A program made the translations under genes and the position numbers. The notes below the pieces were generated by a model, which was not told the origin of the DNA, made no database searches, and saw only the letters and a list, made by a program, of their open reading frames with translations. A stretch of 64,000 bases of DNA from Homarus americanus (taxonomy: Eukaryota > Arthropoda > Malacostraca > Decapoda > Nephropidae): assembly GCF_018991925.1 (NCBI RefSeq), contig NW_024732415.1, positions 4,043,061 through 4,107,060 on the forward strand, written 5' to 3'. This document shows positions 34,063 to 48,593 of the stretch, piece by piece (position 1 is the first letter of the stretch; each line of letters opens with the position of its first letter).

Positions 34063-36430
34063 GCAGTGTGTTGTTATTGTGGTCTGGACGCGATCATTAC
34101 CCACAACAACATCTGTCTTATACATCAGCTGACGAGGCCACACTCCCCTACGATCAATTGATTGCACAATAACAACAAGCAGAGTCCATTATCACCTTCT
34201 TGAAGCAGCAACTACTACCGTAGCCTGTGTGTGTGTGGGGGACAGATCATAGTAGACAACTTACACGGCCAAGCAGACAGGTGGGGCCAGGTGGGAAGTG
34301 TGGCCCGTGGCAGTGTGACGGTCATGACAGTAACAGTGTGACGGCCAGGCTCCCACTGTGATCTACAACCCGTGGCGGGAGTGTGATGGCGTGACGAACG
34401 TCCATACGATGCTTGTTTAACTTGGACCCAGCCACCAGCATTAAGTTTCACGCTAACAGTCACCCCGTGTCCCCATGACGTGAACAACGCTTCATGATGA
34501 GACGTCTATTAACAATACAGCTATTGCTCCTCACTACAATAAACTGTTACCTTAGTCTTAATTACCCTTTCAGCCAATTTACTTTCTATTTTACTGTGTA
34601 GTTCGTGAGGGGACACCATGTACAATTCACTTTCATACAGTACATCATATTCTAACAACGTGTGAATCGTGAACGCTGGAGTCGTATTGTTCAAGAGAGT
34701 GTAAACACGAACACACCCGGCGATTCATGTTAGTACGAGTGGTGAGCTGACATGAGGCGCTGTAAACATTTCTGGAGGTAAAGATTCACTGTGTGTTGTG
34801 AATATGTAAGTTGCAGATAAGACCAAATATATGTAGATATTTTTACTTGTTGTCTTACTCCTTCCCTATTGGTCTTTCCATTTGCTGTACAGTACACCAC
34901 TCTCACTGGTATCTCTTCCCAACTCTTTATTTGAGGTGTGTGTGTGTGGTAAAGAGAGGGAGGGGATCCACAGTGGGCGGTGTTACACTCTCTTAAATAG
35001 CTCAATTAATCCTTGCGTCAAAGCGACCAAACAAGCGGAAGGGTAGTTAGTGTGCCTGATAAAGCATCAAGAACAAGGAACCAGATTCACAAAGGTCCAT
35101 ACAATGAATCTCCCTCGTAACTGACAATGTAACAATGATACGACATACATACCAGTGTAACAGATCGTGTGGTAAAGGTGTACTATCTGTGGTGATTGTT
35201 TTCAGCAGATGGCAGACTCAGACTCAAGAACACGGTGTAAGTTATGGTCCATTTATATTGTACGATGAGAGAAATTAACTGTGGCTATCTAGGTATCATC
35301 AGTTAAGGTTATTATGAGCTGACAACACCAGTTATATAACAGTCAGGAGTTACAGATATACACCAGCGAGGATGTCCTACACAACACGTCAGTATACTGG
35401 GAGGATTGTTATAGTACACTGACCCCCCTCCCCCTCCCCTCCAGTACCCGAGGAAATGAGTTAGGAAAGGAAGGGTGTTACTCAGTGGTGGCTCCAGTTG
35501 TTTGTCCGGGCGATATCTCAGGCACACTTTGACCAAGGAAGCTGAAATTTTACTCATATTGTACGTACACTTCCCTCTTCCACTTCGTCTCCTGGTGTGG
35601 CGCGAAGTGTGAGGCGGTGTAGCGAAGATACGGTCTACTACATGTGCACTTTATGTGATTTTTAGAGACGATTTAATACATAAGAGTGCAGGTTGATGGA
35701 TGGTGTATCACCCTTAAGAGTTATGGTGCTTTACAGAGCCTAGACCGTGATGACCACCGCTTCTTGTGCAGTTTTTCCTTGTGTGAAACCGGAAAAAAAT
35801 CATGATCATTCAAGTAACGGACAGATTTCACTACAAATTCGACACAGAAATAAAGATTAATGGTATCGTGATCTTAATAGGCTGTTAAATATGCCAATCC
35901 TGATGTGTGGTAATGTTCATAAGACGCCATTTTCAGGGTGGACGACGCTCCCCATAGTGTATGACGGTAAATTAAGTGTGGGTAAATCAGGGTGTTACAG
36001 TACTCGGTGTTGTGGAGCAGATGGTCGGTGACGTACTTAATAACCCCCCCCCCCCAAGAGTTGTTATTTATGGCTCTTGTCTCCACCAGATATGGACCCC
36101 CCCCAAGTGTGAGGTTGTTTTTATTCTGTGTGAAACTACATGATGAGTTTTGTTAATATTCACGGTTAGTTTAGTACACGTTATCCAGTTGTCGACACTC
36201 ACTGGTTCACGATCCTTGATTTTCCTCACGAGCGTTGGAGTCGAGTGGCTGGTACTGTACAAGTCGTCACCTGGACACAATATGTATTAACCCAAGACTA
36301 TGATGACAACCTCCCAATATAACTGCACGAAGGCTTACATTTTATCCCACTGTAGAAGATGAATCACAGAATAGCGAAAACATTGTATTTTTCGACGGTA
36401 ACCTATAGTGAGATTTCAGTGTTATGATTT
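34063..36430. other. Intronic sequence without recognised features
   Basis: No gene or named repeat recognised. Short C runs lie near 36046 and 36097. Confidence 0.5.
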
Positions 36431-36434
36431 ATAT

Positions 36435-36472
<38 letters not shown>
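36435..36472. repeat. (GT)n microsatellite
   Basis: Pure GT tract. Confidence 0.95.
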
Positions 36473-36475
<3 letters not shown>

Positions 36476-38000
36476 AAGTGGGAGGCGCAGGTGAATTACT
36501 CAAACACAGCGTTCTAGATAAAATATAATGGTTGTATTATCTTGGCCGAGTAAACGGTCTACCTGAGGGTGACAACACGACAAGTAAGGTACCAGTAACA
36601 CGGCCAGAACAGTAACAATAAACTAGTTCACGAGACACTGATGTACATAACCCAGGGAATAATAATCACCCACTGTACTGCATTACTGTAAGATGCTGTA
36701 ACGTCACCCAGTGCCTCAGATGTCTCCCTCCCGCACCTCACTGTAACTACGCGTGTCCATAAATCACAGACCACTAAAGACATGTACTGATCACAGCCAC
36801 ATACCATGACTATCAAGACTCGACCAATAATTTGTGAAAATATATAGATAAATAATATATGTTGTAAATGAGTGGGTGATGTTATAACACTTGGGCGGAG
36901 AAGGTGGAGTGACATTTACTGTGACCGTCAATACAGTCCTCTATGATGAACTATACTGTTACGAATACTGTATAATGGCCACACTACACGAGGAGGCTGG
37001 GGGGTCATTAACTCTTATAGGCAAAACTCTGGAAAGTCTTGGGTTTAAAAAGGAACAATTTCTGTATTAGGATAAAAAATAATAATAAAATATGAGATGT
37101 AAGATTATGATGAATGAAGCTGAAGATATTTGCATTAGAGGTTTATGCGTTCCTACCTAACACATGTAGACAGACTCTCCCTCAACTCTTTCTTTTCAAG
37201 TTCCATAATTCAATCCAAAGACGCACATAACGGGTGTTGTTAGTTTAGTATCCCCTGAGTGTAGTGTGTAGGGATGAGTCTAACGGTATAGCACCTCGAA
37301 CAAGTACTCATAAGCTACACGACGAACTCTCAGCTGGTGACATGAAAACGCACCAAGTTTCACAGCCATAAGCTAACAAGTGGCCAAGTTGTTAAGGAGC
37401 GGACATATTATGGTTGAGAGTCGATAGGTGTTTGATGTCCTGGGCCATCCATAAACGATACCTGGTTGCTAGGTGGACCCATACCTACAAGGAGACCACT
37501 GTCAACACCGTCTATGAACCTGACACTGGGTCATTCACTTGTTTTTTTCTCTGTAATGTCCACATGACAAGTAACGAAAATATTATGTTCTTAGAAAGGA
37601 TGATTTTTAATCAACGTAAATACTGGAGGGCTTACTGATATATAAATAAAATAATAAAATACAAAATTGTTAATCACTAATATATGAAAATAATTTATAG
37701 TTTTACTGTGAATGTAGAATGTTAACTAAAATCTATTATCTTCTATATAATAAAACAAATGCATAGATTAAGAAAACACTATATAACAATCATAAACATT
37801 ATCCCTTAGTATAGTGCATACACCATAATAACTTTCCTTAATACCAAATAATAGTAAACATTACCCAAAAATATACACATTTGTACGTGGACATGATGGG
37901 GGTAAGATGGTTGAGTTCCATCATTATGTTAACACTCGTCTTGAAGGAGGCGGAGGACATAATGTGAATAACTGCTTCATGACATGACACCAAACAACGG
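36473..38000. other. Intronic sequence without recognised features
   Basis: AT-rich; no gene or named repeat recognised before the minisatellite. Confidence 0.5.
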
Positions 38001-38880
38001 TACAAGAACACCACAACGACGGTAGACGACCACGAGAACACCACAACGACGGTAGACGACCACGAGAACACCACAGCGACGGTAGACGACCACGAGAACA
38101 CCACAACGACGGTAGACGACCACGAGAACACCACAGCGACGGTAGACGACCACGAGAACACCACAACGACGGTAGACGACCACGAGAACACCACAGCGAC
38201 GGTAGACGACCACGAGAACACCACAGCGACGGTAGACGACCACGAGAACACCACAGCGACGGTAGACGACCACGAGAACGCCACAACGACGGTAGACGAC
38301 CAGGAGAACCACACGAGACCACGGGGACACCACAACGACGGTAGACGACCACGAGAACACCACAGCGACGGTACACGACCACGAGAACACCACGGGCGAC
38401 CACGAGAACACCACAGCGACGGTAGACGACCACGAGAACACCACAGCGACGGTAGACGACCACGAGAACACCACAGCGACGATAGACGACCACGAACACC
38501 ACAGCGACGATAGACGACCACGAGAACACCACAGCGACAGTAGACGACCGAAACACCACAGCGACGGTAGACGACCACGAGAACACCACAGCGACGGTAG
38601 ACACGAGAACACCACAGCGACGACGACCACGGAACAGCGACGGTAGACGACCACGAGAACACCACAACGACGGTAGACGACCACGAGAACACCACAGCGA
38701 CGGTAGACGACCACGAGAACACCACAGCGACGGTAGACGACCACGAGAACACCACAGCGACGGTAGACGACCACGAGAACACCACAGCGACGGTAGACGA
38801 CCACGAGAACACCACAGCGACGGTAGACGACCACGAGAACACCACAGCGACAGTAGACGACCACGAGGACACCACAGCAA
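38001..38880. repeat. 30-bp minisatellite, about 29 units
   Basis: The unit is CCACAACGACGGTAGACGAC plus CACGAGAACA, with an A/G variant (CAACG or CAGCG). The first ten and last eight units are almost exact; the middle (about 38300-38640) holds shortened and rearranged units. Because the unit is ten codons, all three minus-strand frames stay open for over 300 codons. I treat those as artefacts. Confidence 0.95.
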
Positions 38881-39224
38881 GAAGAACAGCCACAGATGAA
38901 GATCACAGCATCTGCAGACGAGCACAAAAACACCGCAGCAAATCCTGAAATTCATATCAATACCCACAACTGTACAAACTAAGTTGCCACAGCACGTCAC
39001 AACAATAGAAGAACACTAAAACTTCCTTACAGCATCCAGACACAGCAGAAAGCCACATCATAACCAAGAACAGCAAATAGAGTTCCTCGCAGCATCCAGG
39101 CACAGCATGAACCCACAGCGGCCCGCAGCACAGCCACCCGACCAATACAACACACTCGTCTACATAAACAGACACGGACACAGCCGGAGACCGTGAAATA
39201 TACATAATTACGTCATGTTGAGTC

Positions 39225-39480
39225 CACCCAGGTGTCCATCCCACGTTACTTGTGTTGGAGATGTCACTGTCGCGGATGATGGAGATGTAGTTACTGCCAC
39301 GGATGTTGGAGAAGTAGTCACTGTCGCGGAGGTGGCCATGTCAAGGGAAGGAAGGATATCCCCATTACTCTCGATAGTCTTGTCTTGGACTATTTTGAAG
39401 CTCAGTACTGTTCTCGCATCCTTAGCTTCAGCTGGTAGACTCTTCCATAGATCTACCAACCTGTGAGTGTAAAAGTTACT
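39225..39480 (-). mobile_element. Possible LINE C-terminal fragment and short repeat
   Basis: The minus strand encodes RLVDLWKSLPAEAKDARTVL and SFKIVQDK, resembling the RVVxxWNxLPxxV...FK end of CR1/Jockey reverse transcriptases. It is followed by a degenerate repeat (GATGTAGTTACTGCCACGGA type). It is too short for certainty. Confidence 0.35.
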
Positions 39481-40024
39481 TCCTTATCTTCGTCCTGCTT
39501 GGCACTTCTTGTTATTGATGTCGATACTGTCCCTGATGCTGTAGATGTTGATGTAGACACAATTGATAATATTACAAGTGTTGAAGTTGTACTGTAGTCA
39601 CTGCCAATGTTGTTGTAGTCTGTCATTGATGTTGTAGTCATATACATTAATGATGTTGTACAGTAAGTCATGCTTGTTTTTAAGAAAGAAAAAGTCTCCC
39701 TTGTAAAGAGAAAAACAAAAGCAACAACAACAAACTCAGAAGACGTTCACCTAAAACAACAAAAACAGCAACAATAACTAAACTAAAACAACAAAACAAC
39801 AGTCGCCCGTGTATAATCTCCAAACAAGTTCGGTCACCACAGTGGAGTTACCGAATCACGCTGGTCTCTACTCTGTGTGTGTGTGTGGAGGTAAAGCGAG
39901 CTCCGGTGACCTACACACCACTTCCGGTAAAGCAAAACAGTTACCACCTTCAACATCTGCAACAATCACATCCTGTTAATTTCACACCTGCAATGTAGCT
40001 GGTAATCCGCTCCTGGTGTGTGCT

Positions 40025-40210
40025 ACCTGTAACTACTATACCTGGACTTCAAGCTTGTATTATCTTTAACTTTAAGCGTGTATCACCTGTAACTTCAAGC
40101 TTGTATTACCTGCAACTTCAAGCTTGTACTACCTGTAACTACTATACCACACCTTCAAGCATGTATCACCTGTAACTTCAAGCTTACATCACCTGTAAAT
40201 ATCACGTACC
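40025..40210. repeat. Degenerate ~26-bp tandem repeat
   Basis: Five to six copies of ACCTGTAACTTCAAGCTTGT with variable spacing (25-35 bp). Confidence 0.8.
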
Positions 40211-40369
40211 ACACAGCTACAATTCCAACTCGTGAGCCAGTTTTTGATGACAGGGGAAGTGAGCACAGCGTTGGGATCACTGAGGCTTAAACCAATGAAT
40301 CTGTGAGAGCGATGTTTGGGCCCGTGTAGGTGGCAGTGACATACGTGAGGATCGTTCTGTAGCTATATT

Positions 40370-40485
40370 ATGTTCACCTGAAGATTACCTCCCTCCTAGC
40401 TAATTGGGGAGGGGGCTTAGGGAAGTTATGGTTGGGTAATTTAGGTTAGGTTAGGTTCTGGTTGGGTAGGTTAGGTTAAGGGGCA
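40370..40485. mobile_element. Foldback family arm with TTAGG motif, copy 3
   Basis: TTCACCTGAAGATTACCTCC matches the left arms at 27068 and 27704. It is followed by TTTAGGTTAGGTTAGGTT, three TTAGG units, and a second GGTTAGGTTAAGGGG. No clear right arm follows. Confidence 0.5.
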
Positions 40486-40669
40486 AGAAGAAATCAAGAG
40501 GAAAAAAAAAGGAGGTAGGAGAGGATAAGAACCAAGCAAAAAGAAAAACTAAACAAGAGAAAAGAAAAGCGAAGAGAAATAATAAAGAGAGAGGAAGAAA
40601 TTAAGAACAGACGTCTGCCACGACATTTAAAAATATACTCAGAATTATAACCTTCGAAAGTTACGGTCA

Positions 40670-40706
40670 CGAAATAAATAAATAAATAAATAAATAAATA
40701 AATAGA
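40670..40706. repeat. (AAAT)n microsatellite
   Basis: About eight AAAT units. Confidence 0.95.
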
Positions 40707-40955
40707 TACAACATATAATAATGACAAATGAAAAATAATTACCTATACGACCAACTCCCGAGAAGAATGAATAAAAGATCTATAGTCACTACAATGTGTT
40801 CAGAATCTCAAACCACTAATTCCAAAACTCTAATCTATTCTTGGCACCATTATTAAACCTTTCGAAGCCACTTTAGTTTGCACCATTATCAATGTATTAC
40901 ACACTTACAGGGATACGGCAGTTGTGTGGGTGTATTACTAGCTGCCAGTTGGAGG

Positions 40956-40960
<5 letters not shown>

Positions 40961-41006
<46 letters not shown>

Positions 41007-41065
41007 CCTCCTCTACACGAGTCATTAATAACACCTGTTGACCAATCTTCTACCCAAGACAACAA

Positions 41066-41106
<41 letters not shown>
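40961..41106. repeat. CA and CT microsatellites
   Basis: (CA)n at 40961-41004 and (CT)n at 41069-41104. Confidence 0.95.
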
Positions 41107-41108
<2 letters not shown>

Positions 41109-41699
41109 GTTATTGACAATTCAGACACGACTACCTGCCATAGAGGAGTGGATTAAGGTGTGACAGGTGTGTGAGTGTTGGTGTAGACTTGAGGAGTGTA
41201 AAACTGTCATTCTCGGTGAGGTGAGGTGGTGTAGTGCTGTATACAGAGTACTCATCACCCGGACGCTTTCACACATCTGCCTCGAGGGAAACACACACAC
41301 ACACATGACTCTTCTTACCTCAAAACTAAACGTACCACACGTGTCAATACATTATACACATATGCACCATACACAAACACCACACACACACACAGACCTA
41401 GTTTACAGGTTCAGGCCTGGAGGTGTACATTTTACACAGATAACTAATAAGCGTTCTGTCTTCATGTACAGAATCTCAAAAAATTATCTCTCTTCACACT
41501 ATATGAAACATGCATTTACTTTGGTATATATTTTAACATGAGTAATGAAATGTGTATTTATGTGTTAACGTGGGCGCCTGGAGGTGTGGACACGGACGAG
41601 GTGAAGAGTTAGTACAGCGCCCCAGCCTCCACCCCTACAGGAGGAAGCACCAGAGTACCGTGTCAATACCATCTCCTGAGTGACGTGTTAACCAAGTTG

Positions 41700-41745
<46 letters not shown>
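41700..41745. repeat. (CT)n microsatellite
   Basis: Pure CT tract; a short GA and CA tract follows at 41778-41812. Confidence 0.95.
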
Positions 41746-41746
<1 letters not shown>

Positions 41747-42064
41747 TTTTCATATTCGTTTGCCACATCCCCATGAATGAGAGAGAGAGAGAGACCACAC
41801 ACACACACACATATATTTACTTCTCTTCAATCATACCTCTATATACTACTTTTTACAGTCAACTTCCATTAAGTTTAGGTCAAGTTAGCTGAGGATCTAA
41901 CAGGACTGGGGCCCACTTGACCTTAAACTGTACATCTCGACGTATTAAGAAGCTCTGAGAGTTGTGGGAGGAACTGGGACACGACCGCTACCCTCACAAC
42001 ACCTTCCTGACTCAAGTGTGAAGACTACAGGCCACGGTGATCTGTCTCTCACACTATTATGTAC

Positions 42065-42460
42065 AGAGCGTGGGTGGGGGTGTAGAGGAGGAGGAGGAGC
42101 AGGGGAGGGAGGAGGGGGAGGAGGGGGGGTGGAGGAGGGAGAGGAGGGAGAGGGGGAGGAGAGGAGAGGAAGGAGGAGGAATGGGAAGGAGGGTGAAGGA
42201 TTGGGGGTAGGAAGAGGGGGAAAGAGGAGTGGGAAGGAGGAGGAAGGATATGAAAAAGGAGAGGGGAAGAAGAGAAGGAGGATAAGGAACAAGAGAGGAA
42301 GGAAGAGTGGGAAACAAAAACTAAGAGAATGAAAATATTGGAGAGGAGAAGAAGTAGATGGAAGGAAAAAAGAGGAAAGGAGAAAGAACTGGATAAATAG
42401 GATTACTGAGAGGATGAGGAAGAGGAGGAAATAGCAAGAAAAAGTAAGGGGTGGGGGGGG
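42065..42460. repeat. Purine-rich G/A tract
   Basis: About 390 bp of GGAGGA/GAAGGA-type sequence, with very few pyrimidines on the plus strand. It can form triplex or quadruplex structures. ORFs here are compositional. Confidence 0.9.
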
Positions 42461-42565
42461 GAGGTGGTTATCATGACATAAGCAAAATAACTCCTTTAAA
42501 AGAACAAAAATCGCCGAGTCAGCGAAGTATACAGAGCAATACCGTTAACCTCCCGCCAAGTGTCG

Positions 42566-42567
<2 letters not shown>

Positions 42568-42602
<35 letters not shown>
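42568..42602. repeat. (GA)n microsatellite
   Basis: Pure GA tract. Confidence 0.95.
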
Positions 42603-42603
<1 letters not shown>

Positions 42604-42889
42604 CATCTGTGTCTTGAATTAACAAAACACGTCGATTTAAGCCGTAAAACTAACCAGAGAAAATGGATAAGTATGGTAATATATCTATGGTGTTGGTGTA
42701 GTGGACTATAGGCCGCCAGCCACAAGAATTCAATGTTTAACTAAGCTGTGTCAAGATGTGGTGGGCTCCGGGGCGTCCATCTGTGTCTCGTGTCAGTACA
42801 GCAGGTCTCACAAGACACGAAGACGACATAAAAGATGGATACTGAGGGTCTTCCCATAATGGTTGTCTCTCTCACATCAGATCTAATAA

Positions 42890-43015
42890 GTACACGTACA
42901 AGTACAGCTACAAGTGCAGGTACACACGTGCAGGTACAGACACAATACAGGTATAGCTACAAGAATAGGCACAGCTACGTATATAAGCACAAGTACAGTT
43001 GCAAGTACACAGTGT
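42890..43015. repeat. Degenerate GTACAGCTACAA repeat
   Basis: Around ten diverged 12-mers of the form ACAAGTACAGGT. Confidence 0.65.
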
Positions 43016-43673
43016 AGAGTCGGAGCCTGTGGTGTTAGAGGTCTTAGGGGTAAACTCTTTTATTTCATATAATACTTTGATAATGTTAATTTCATATGGC
43101 GTTCAACTTTAAGAATTTACTGTAAATTTTACAAATGCCCTACAAACCTTCCCCCTATTTATATTATTACATTAGTATTTTTCGATTATCTTATTCAAAA
43201 TATAAAATATTTACTTTGTGAATTTACAAATACATTCTGGACGTGTATCCAATTATTCCTATTCAAAACAGTGATGAGGTGTGGGTGGACGAGCCGCCAG
43301 GGGAACACTAACTTAACATGGATCGATATAATGTAAACACGGTGGAAAGAACTTCAGAGTATTCATATAAATGTTAGCAGCATAACATTGATCTTTCCTC
43401 GTATTGGGCACAACATTACTGTAAACTGGCCTCAACACCTACTGTCTTGGGTCGACATCATATATATTCGTATATTATATGAGATCTATCAAGTAACTCT
43501 ATAATAGAAATACAAACACTACCGCGAATAATAATAATAATAATGATAATAATAAAACAGACTGAATAACAAGGTAATACCAAAACAAACACTAACTTAT
43601 CGATGAACAGTGTAATATTCGAGTGTGTTTCTGTGGTGCTAACATAACGTACATATACAGTAAACACGTGAGC

Positions 43674-43677
<4 letters not shown>

Positions 43678-43723
<46 letters not shown>

Positions 43724-43760
43724 CTCTCTTATAGGGGGAAACACACACACTCTCTCTTAT

Positions 43761-43801
<41 letters not shown>

Positions 43802-43815
43802 CTCTTACTCTCTCT
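43678..43815. repeat. CA/CT compound microsatellite, duplicated block
   Basis: (CA)n then CTCTCTCTTATAGGG occurs at least twice in direct repeat (about 43678-43736 and 43740-43764), followed by another (CA)n. Confidence 0.95.
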
Positions 43816-43819
43816 TATG

Positions 43820-46800
43820 GGGATTTTCAAGACTCACTTGTGGACTAGTGACATTCAAAAATCTAGAGCTCATATTATGGGACATGCCTCACGCACGTAT
43901 ACGGACTGAAGAAACTGTGACGATTTACTTTCATTTTTGTAAGTTTACTGACCATGACCCTGACACCATATAATATTATGAGATCATTGAGTGAATTTGA
44001 CTTGTATTAATTAATGTTGGACACCGAATGACCGGCTTTGGTATGTGGCAGACCTCTCGAGCGGTAAAGCAAGGGACACAGCCGTCAGGCAGGAACGTGA
44101 GGAACACACACACCGGTAACACTAACCTCATGTTTACAAACAGTAGCTGGCAGGTGACAACAGTTAATTTACAGATCCCAGCAAGGTGTAGACTTTACAA
44201 AGAGGGATATTGTCACACCGTAATACAACAAAGGTTTGAGTCGCTCGTACAACACTGCGTCAGCCTAGTAGAATATTCGCTTCCATTGACTGACATTCTC
44301 AGTCAGTGATAAAATCAGGCATAGAGCTACTGGCACAGTTATACTTGCATGAAATTTGTCTAACAAAGTCATAATCAATGTATCTAGCAGGTTATGACGA
44401 CCATCACACGCAATGTTCTCTCCATCAACCTAGATATATTTTCTCTGGTCAGAAACTATCGGTAGTATACGAAGCTGTTGGCGCTGCTAAAATTTCCGGG
44501 TTTGTAAAAATTTTAGTCTTACAAGGGAAAACACATTGCAAGGCTAAATTGTTTAAAATAGACGCACTCATAGTATTCATGCACTACTCTTCCTCATCAC
44601 ACCACCACCTTGATAAAACTGGCTGAACTGCAAAATCTATCTTTATTTTGGTCATAATGTCTGGGAAAACTGTGAATAAGTATGTCATCATTCTGGTAAT
44701 ACTGCCGTAGAAAACTAGAAATACATGGGTGGTATACCGTAAGGTTGTGTACAGTGGCGGACAAAATTCCCTTGACACTTGAGGGTCATGTAGGTAGAGG
44801 GTTTTGTTTTTATTCCAACGTTCATATACTCTGATTGTTCTTGTTATTAAGGAAATTTTTCATGTTCTTGATAATTTATAATAAAGAGCAGCAGCGTTCA
44901 CCACCTATAACCAGTCACACCCACGGCCCCACTAGTAGAGACCAGACACTGCCAAAAGTTCTGGGGATTTTAAGCTGTACTTCCCGACACTCGCCTGTCA
45001 CTCACCAACCTTCACATCCACCAATTAAATAACAGAAAATCGTTGAACCGCGGTCTTGGGTTGAGTGTTCAGTTGAAATATAAACACAATGGGCTATTGG
45101 TGTCAAGATAATCATTGGAAACATTTCGACCAATCAGATGGCAGATTATCGTCGAGCTGTGAGAACTGGCGAATCAATTTAAACCTCAAGTATCGTGGGG
45201 GGGTCTCCAGTTGTATTATTAAGACAATCTTTTTCAAATTAAGCCAACGGACTGACAAGAGGAGAACACAACCTGAGAACAATTATGTACACTTTAGTTA
45301 AACTATATTCATTCTCACTCTAATGGCGTGGTACCAGCCGCCACCACCATCACGTTTATGACTGAAGAAACTATGACCACGAGATGAGTCACTTTCCCAG
45401 GCTGGTGAAAGCGTTGTCGTGAGTCAAGGTAATTCGTCAGCATAATGGTTTGAAATTATACCACAGTCAGGCGAAAGTCAACCTTCAATTACAGGTTCAT
45501 AGAGATGCATCTTGTTGCTTCTCTAATATTACCTAAACCTAAAATACGCAAAACATTCCTTTAGTCAAGTGTCTATTACGTCGAAATTTCTGAAAGTTTA
45601 TGAATTGGCTCCAAGTTATATGTGAAATAGGAGAAAATCTGCGTAACACAACACCTCCCTGAGGATGCTCTGGTGCAGCTAACGTATACACAGGCTGTCT
45701 TTTGGTGGTCATGTTCCCACGTCGACACTTATCAAAGTTCTAGACTAAAACATAAATAAATTAGCAGAAAATAAGTGTTACGACAGTTCCCTCTTAACGT
45801 TCTTGTCAGTATACTTTTATTGGTAAACCTTTGACTAGAGCACACAAAACACTCCCTTCGTTACAGCCAATTATTATCTATAAAAAAAATATTAAGTCTT
45901 CAACGCATGACTTCACCTTATTCGTTAGTCAGCCGAACATCAACCAATGACCAATTTTCTTGAGATAATTAACAAATAGCAACAAAACTTTACCTACACA
46001 AAAACTTTGCCTTCTTTCGTTTAACTTATAAGCAGCTATGTACCAGTACCTGGATTTCACACAAGTTCAACTCTTGGGTCAAGTTTTAAGATATTAAGTA
46101 CGTATGTAGGTTAACAATAAGCTAATAAGCAAGCAAGCAAGCCAGCAGTATTACCCAGCCTCCATGAAGCTAACCTGCCCAATACAGTGAAGATCGAAGG
46201 AAAGACAACATTCTTCAGTACACGAGTTACCACACACATGTTTGGACACAATAATATACAGTACACATACGTTATTTACACGTGTACCCAAAACGCCCCC
46301 AACAGTGATAGCGTCTCTGTTCTGTTGAGTGAAGCTGTTATTGACACACAGGCGCCGGTCAGTCTCCAAGGCACAGACCCTTCACCATACTGATAATATA
46401 AGACAAGTGGCTGCGAGAAGCAATGGCGAAATATACAGTGGTCTAAATGTCTCGGGTAGATTGGAGGGTGCGGATGACCTTGTTGTGGAGGATGCTGTAT
46501 ATCACGTAGAATCTCCCTGGCCTCCACACCACTGTTGGACACTGTTACACCTCACAGGCTTACACCAATGCTGAAGACACCTAACAACCTTACACTCACA
46601 AGTTACAAGTCCACACCAATTTTAAATGCTATGGCACCATACACCCACATGTTACACCTCCACACCAGTGCCGGACACAGATGAATATTTATATAAGTGT
46701 GATACTGGACGCGGGCGGCAGATGGTGCAGGCCCCGGACTCCTAACACCTGGTTCACGTGTCGCTATAAATTTGGGCCAAGTTCCTCCTGACTGTAAAAT

Positions 46801-47145
46801 TACGATAATAATCCTAGTTTTTACTATTAAGTGTGAGAAAATCGATTTACTAACTAAATAACAAGACAATATTTAACAACATGTGTGTAAAAAAATAAAC
46901 TTGTGTGCAAATCTATCCACTATCAAAATGAGAAAATCTATTGACCTAGTAACTTAAATGAAAAATTTATCAAACATCATATGTGAAAATCCATGTATTA
47001 AAATGTATGAGAAAATCTATCTACTTACAACATGTATGTGCGGAACAATCTGTCAAATTTACTAAAATATGTGAGAAAAAAATATTTACAACAATTATTA
47101 CTGCAGGTGGGAGGAACGGACTGAATACACATCAGAGTGGAATGG
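43820..47145. other. Intronic sequence without recognised features
   Basis: No gene, RNA or named repeat recognised. ORFs of 60-95 codons occur but carry no family signature. Confidence 0.5.
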
Positions 47146-47153
47146 TCGTACAC

Positions 47154-47154
47154 A

Positions 47155-47198
<44 letters not shown>
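47154..47198. repeat. (CA)n microsatellite
   Basis: Pure CA tract. Confidence 0.95.
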
Positions 47199-47199
<1 letters not shown>

Positions 47200-47874
47200 A
47201 TATATTCATTAACTAAATATATCAGCCTTTAAACTATCCACCAGATTACTAACCCAAATATAAGCAACTCCGAGTAGTACCTGACACGTGATGATCCAGG
47301 TGAGAAGATACATCCTCCTGTGAGACACCTGTCGTAGATTTATTGTCTATGTGTCACTCATTGGCTGTATATGTATCTCTCACCATCTCTTAGTCTTTTG
47401 TCGTGATTGCCATAAGAGTCTCTGTTTCTCTCTCTCTTCGTTACTCTATATGTAAGTCTTCGTTAAAGTCTTTGGTCAATCTCTCTCTCTCCTTCATATT
47501 TCCCACCTTTCTCTTCTCCATTTCCTCCTTCCTCGTTCTTCCCTTCCACTCTCCTTTCTCCCCTATCATCCTTTTCTCCATCCTTCCTTTCATTATCCAT
47601 CTTCCGAACCTCCACATGTTTCTTAATTAATTTGTCTGAGTATTTTTTTTGTCTGCAACACTGAACATGACATCGTGAAGACTTGACAAATGACATGACA
47701 GCCTTGACACAACATGCCTATCCCAACACGACATGACAAGGTGACATCATACCAGAACATCGTCGCTTCCCACAATAAATACATCAACACTTACAGCCGT
47801 TCACTACACTGTCATAGACACTATCATGCTAAGAGTGAAAACGTTTACTTAGTCATATGGTAATGTTTTGCATT

Positions 47875-48075
47875 ATGTCAAGTCAGGCTGTCATCATGAC
47901 TTGTTTAGAGAAGTCAGTCATATCTTCAACATCATGTCATATACTGTCATCATGTCTTGCTTAGAGAAGTCATGTCATATCTTCAACATCATGTCATATA
48001 CTGTTATCATGTCTTGGTTAGAGAAGTCAGTCATATCTTCAACATCAAGTCATACTGTCATCATATCTATTCTCT
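47875..48075. repeat. ~60-bp tandem repeat
   Basis: Three and a half copies of a unit containing TCATATCTTCAACATCATGT and CATCATGTCTTGCTTAGAGA. Confidence 0.85.
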
Positions 48076-48593
48076 CATCATGTCTCACTTGTTAGTACAG
48101 ATTCTCAAAAAGGTTCACACGATCAATATTCCTCACAACAGATGACTTAATAACACACGAACCTGAACGATGTAAACGAAAAAACCCGTATAGATATAAC
48201 ATCATAACGTACAGTCATTACCTACACTAGATACACCCAGTGAACACAACGCTGGGTACACACTAACGCCGAGACCTGTACAGTAAGCTAATTTAGGAGT
48301 CTCGGTGTATTGTTGACATTATTTGTGGTTGTTGGTTTTGTACATTAGCTTAAGTTAACACGTTAAGTATATTCTTACATCATCAAATACGAAAATTAAT
48401 TGTATGAATGTTTGAGCGTCTGGTCACCTAACTTTATTCAACAGCTTTACAAAGAACTGATACTTATAAAAACTTATCACTATTTTTTTTCCTAATGGTA
48501 ATATATATTTGTGATGGATTTTGATGTACCGTTTACAAGCGAATGACGTCAGCTCTCTCTGTGTCCGGATATTTATGAGGTGACCGTGATGTA

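Noticed and set aside
37838..39000. Three overlapping minus-strand ORFs of 318-358 codons
   Set aside because: All three frames of a 30-bp minisatellite are open; no frame shows coding bias or a domain.
46276..46542. 88-codon minus-strand ORF
   Set aside because: No recognisable motif, splice context or repeat family; length is within chance expectation.
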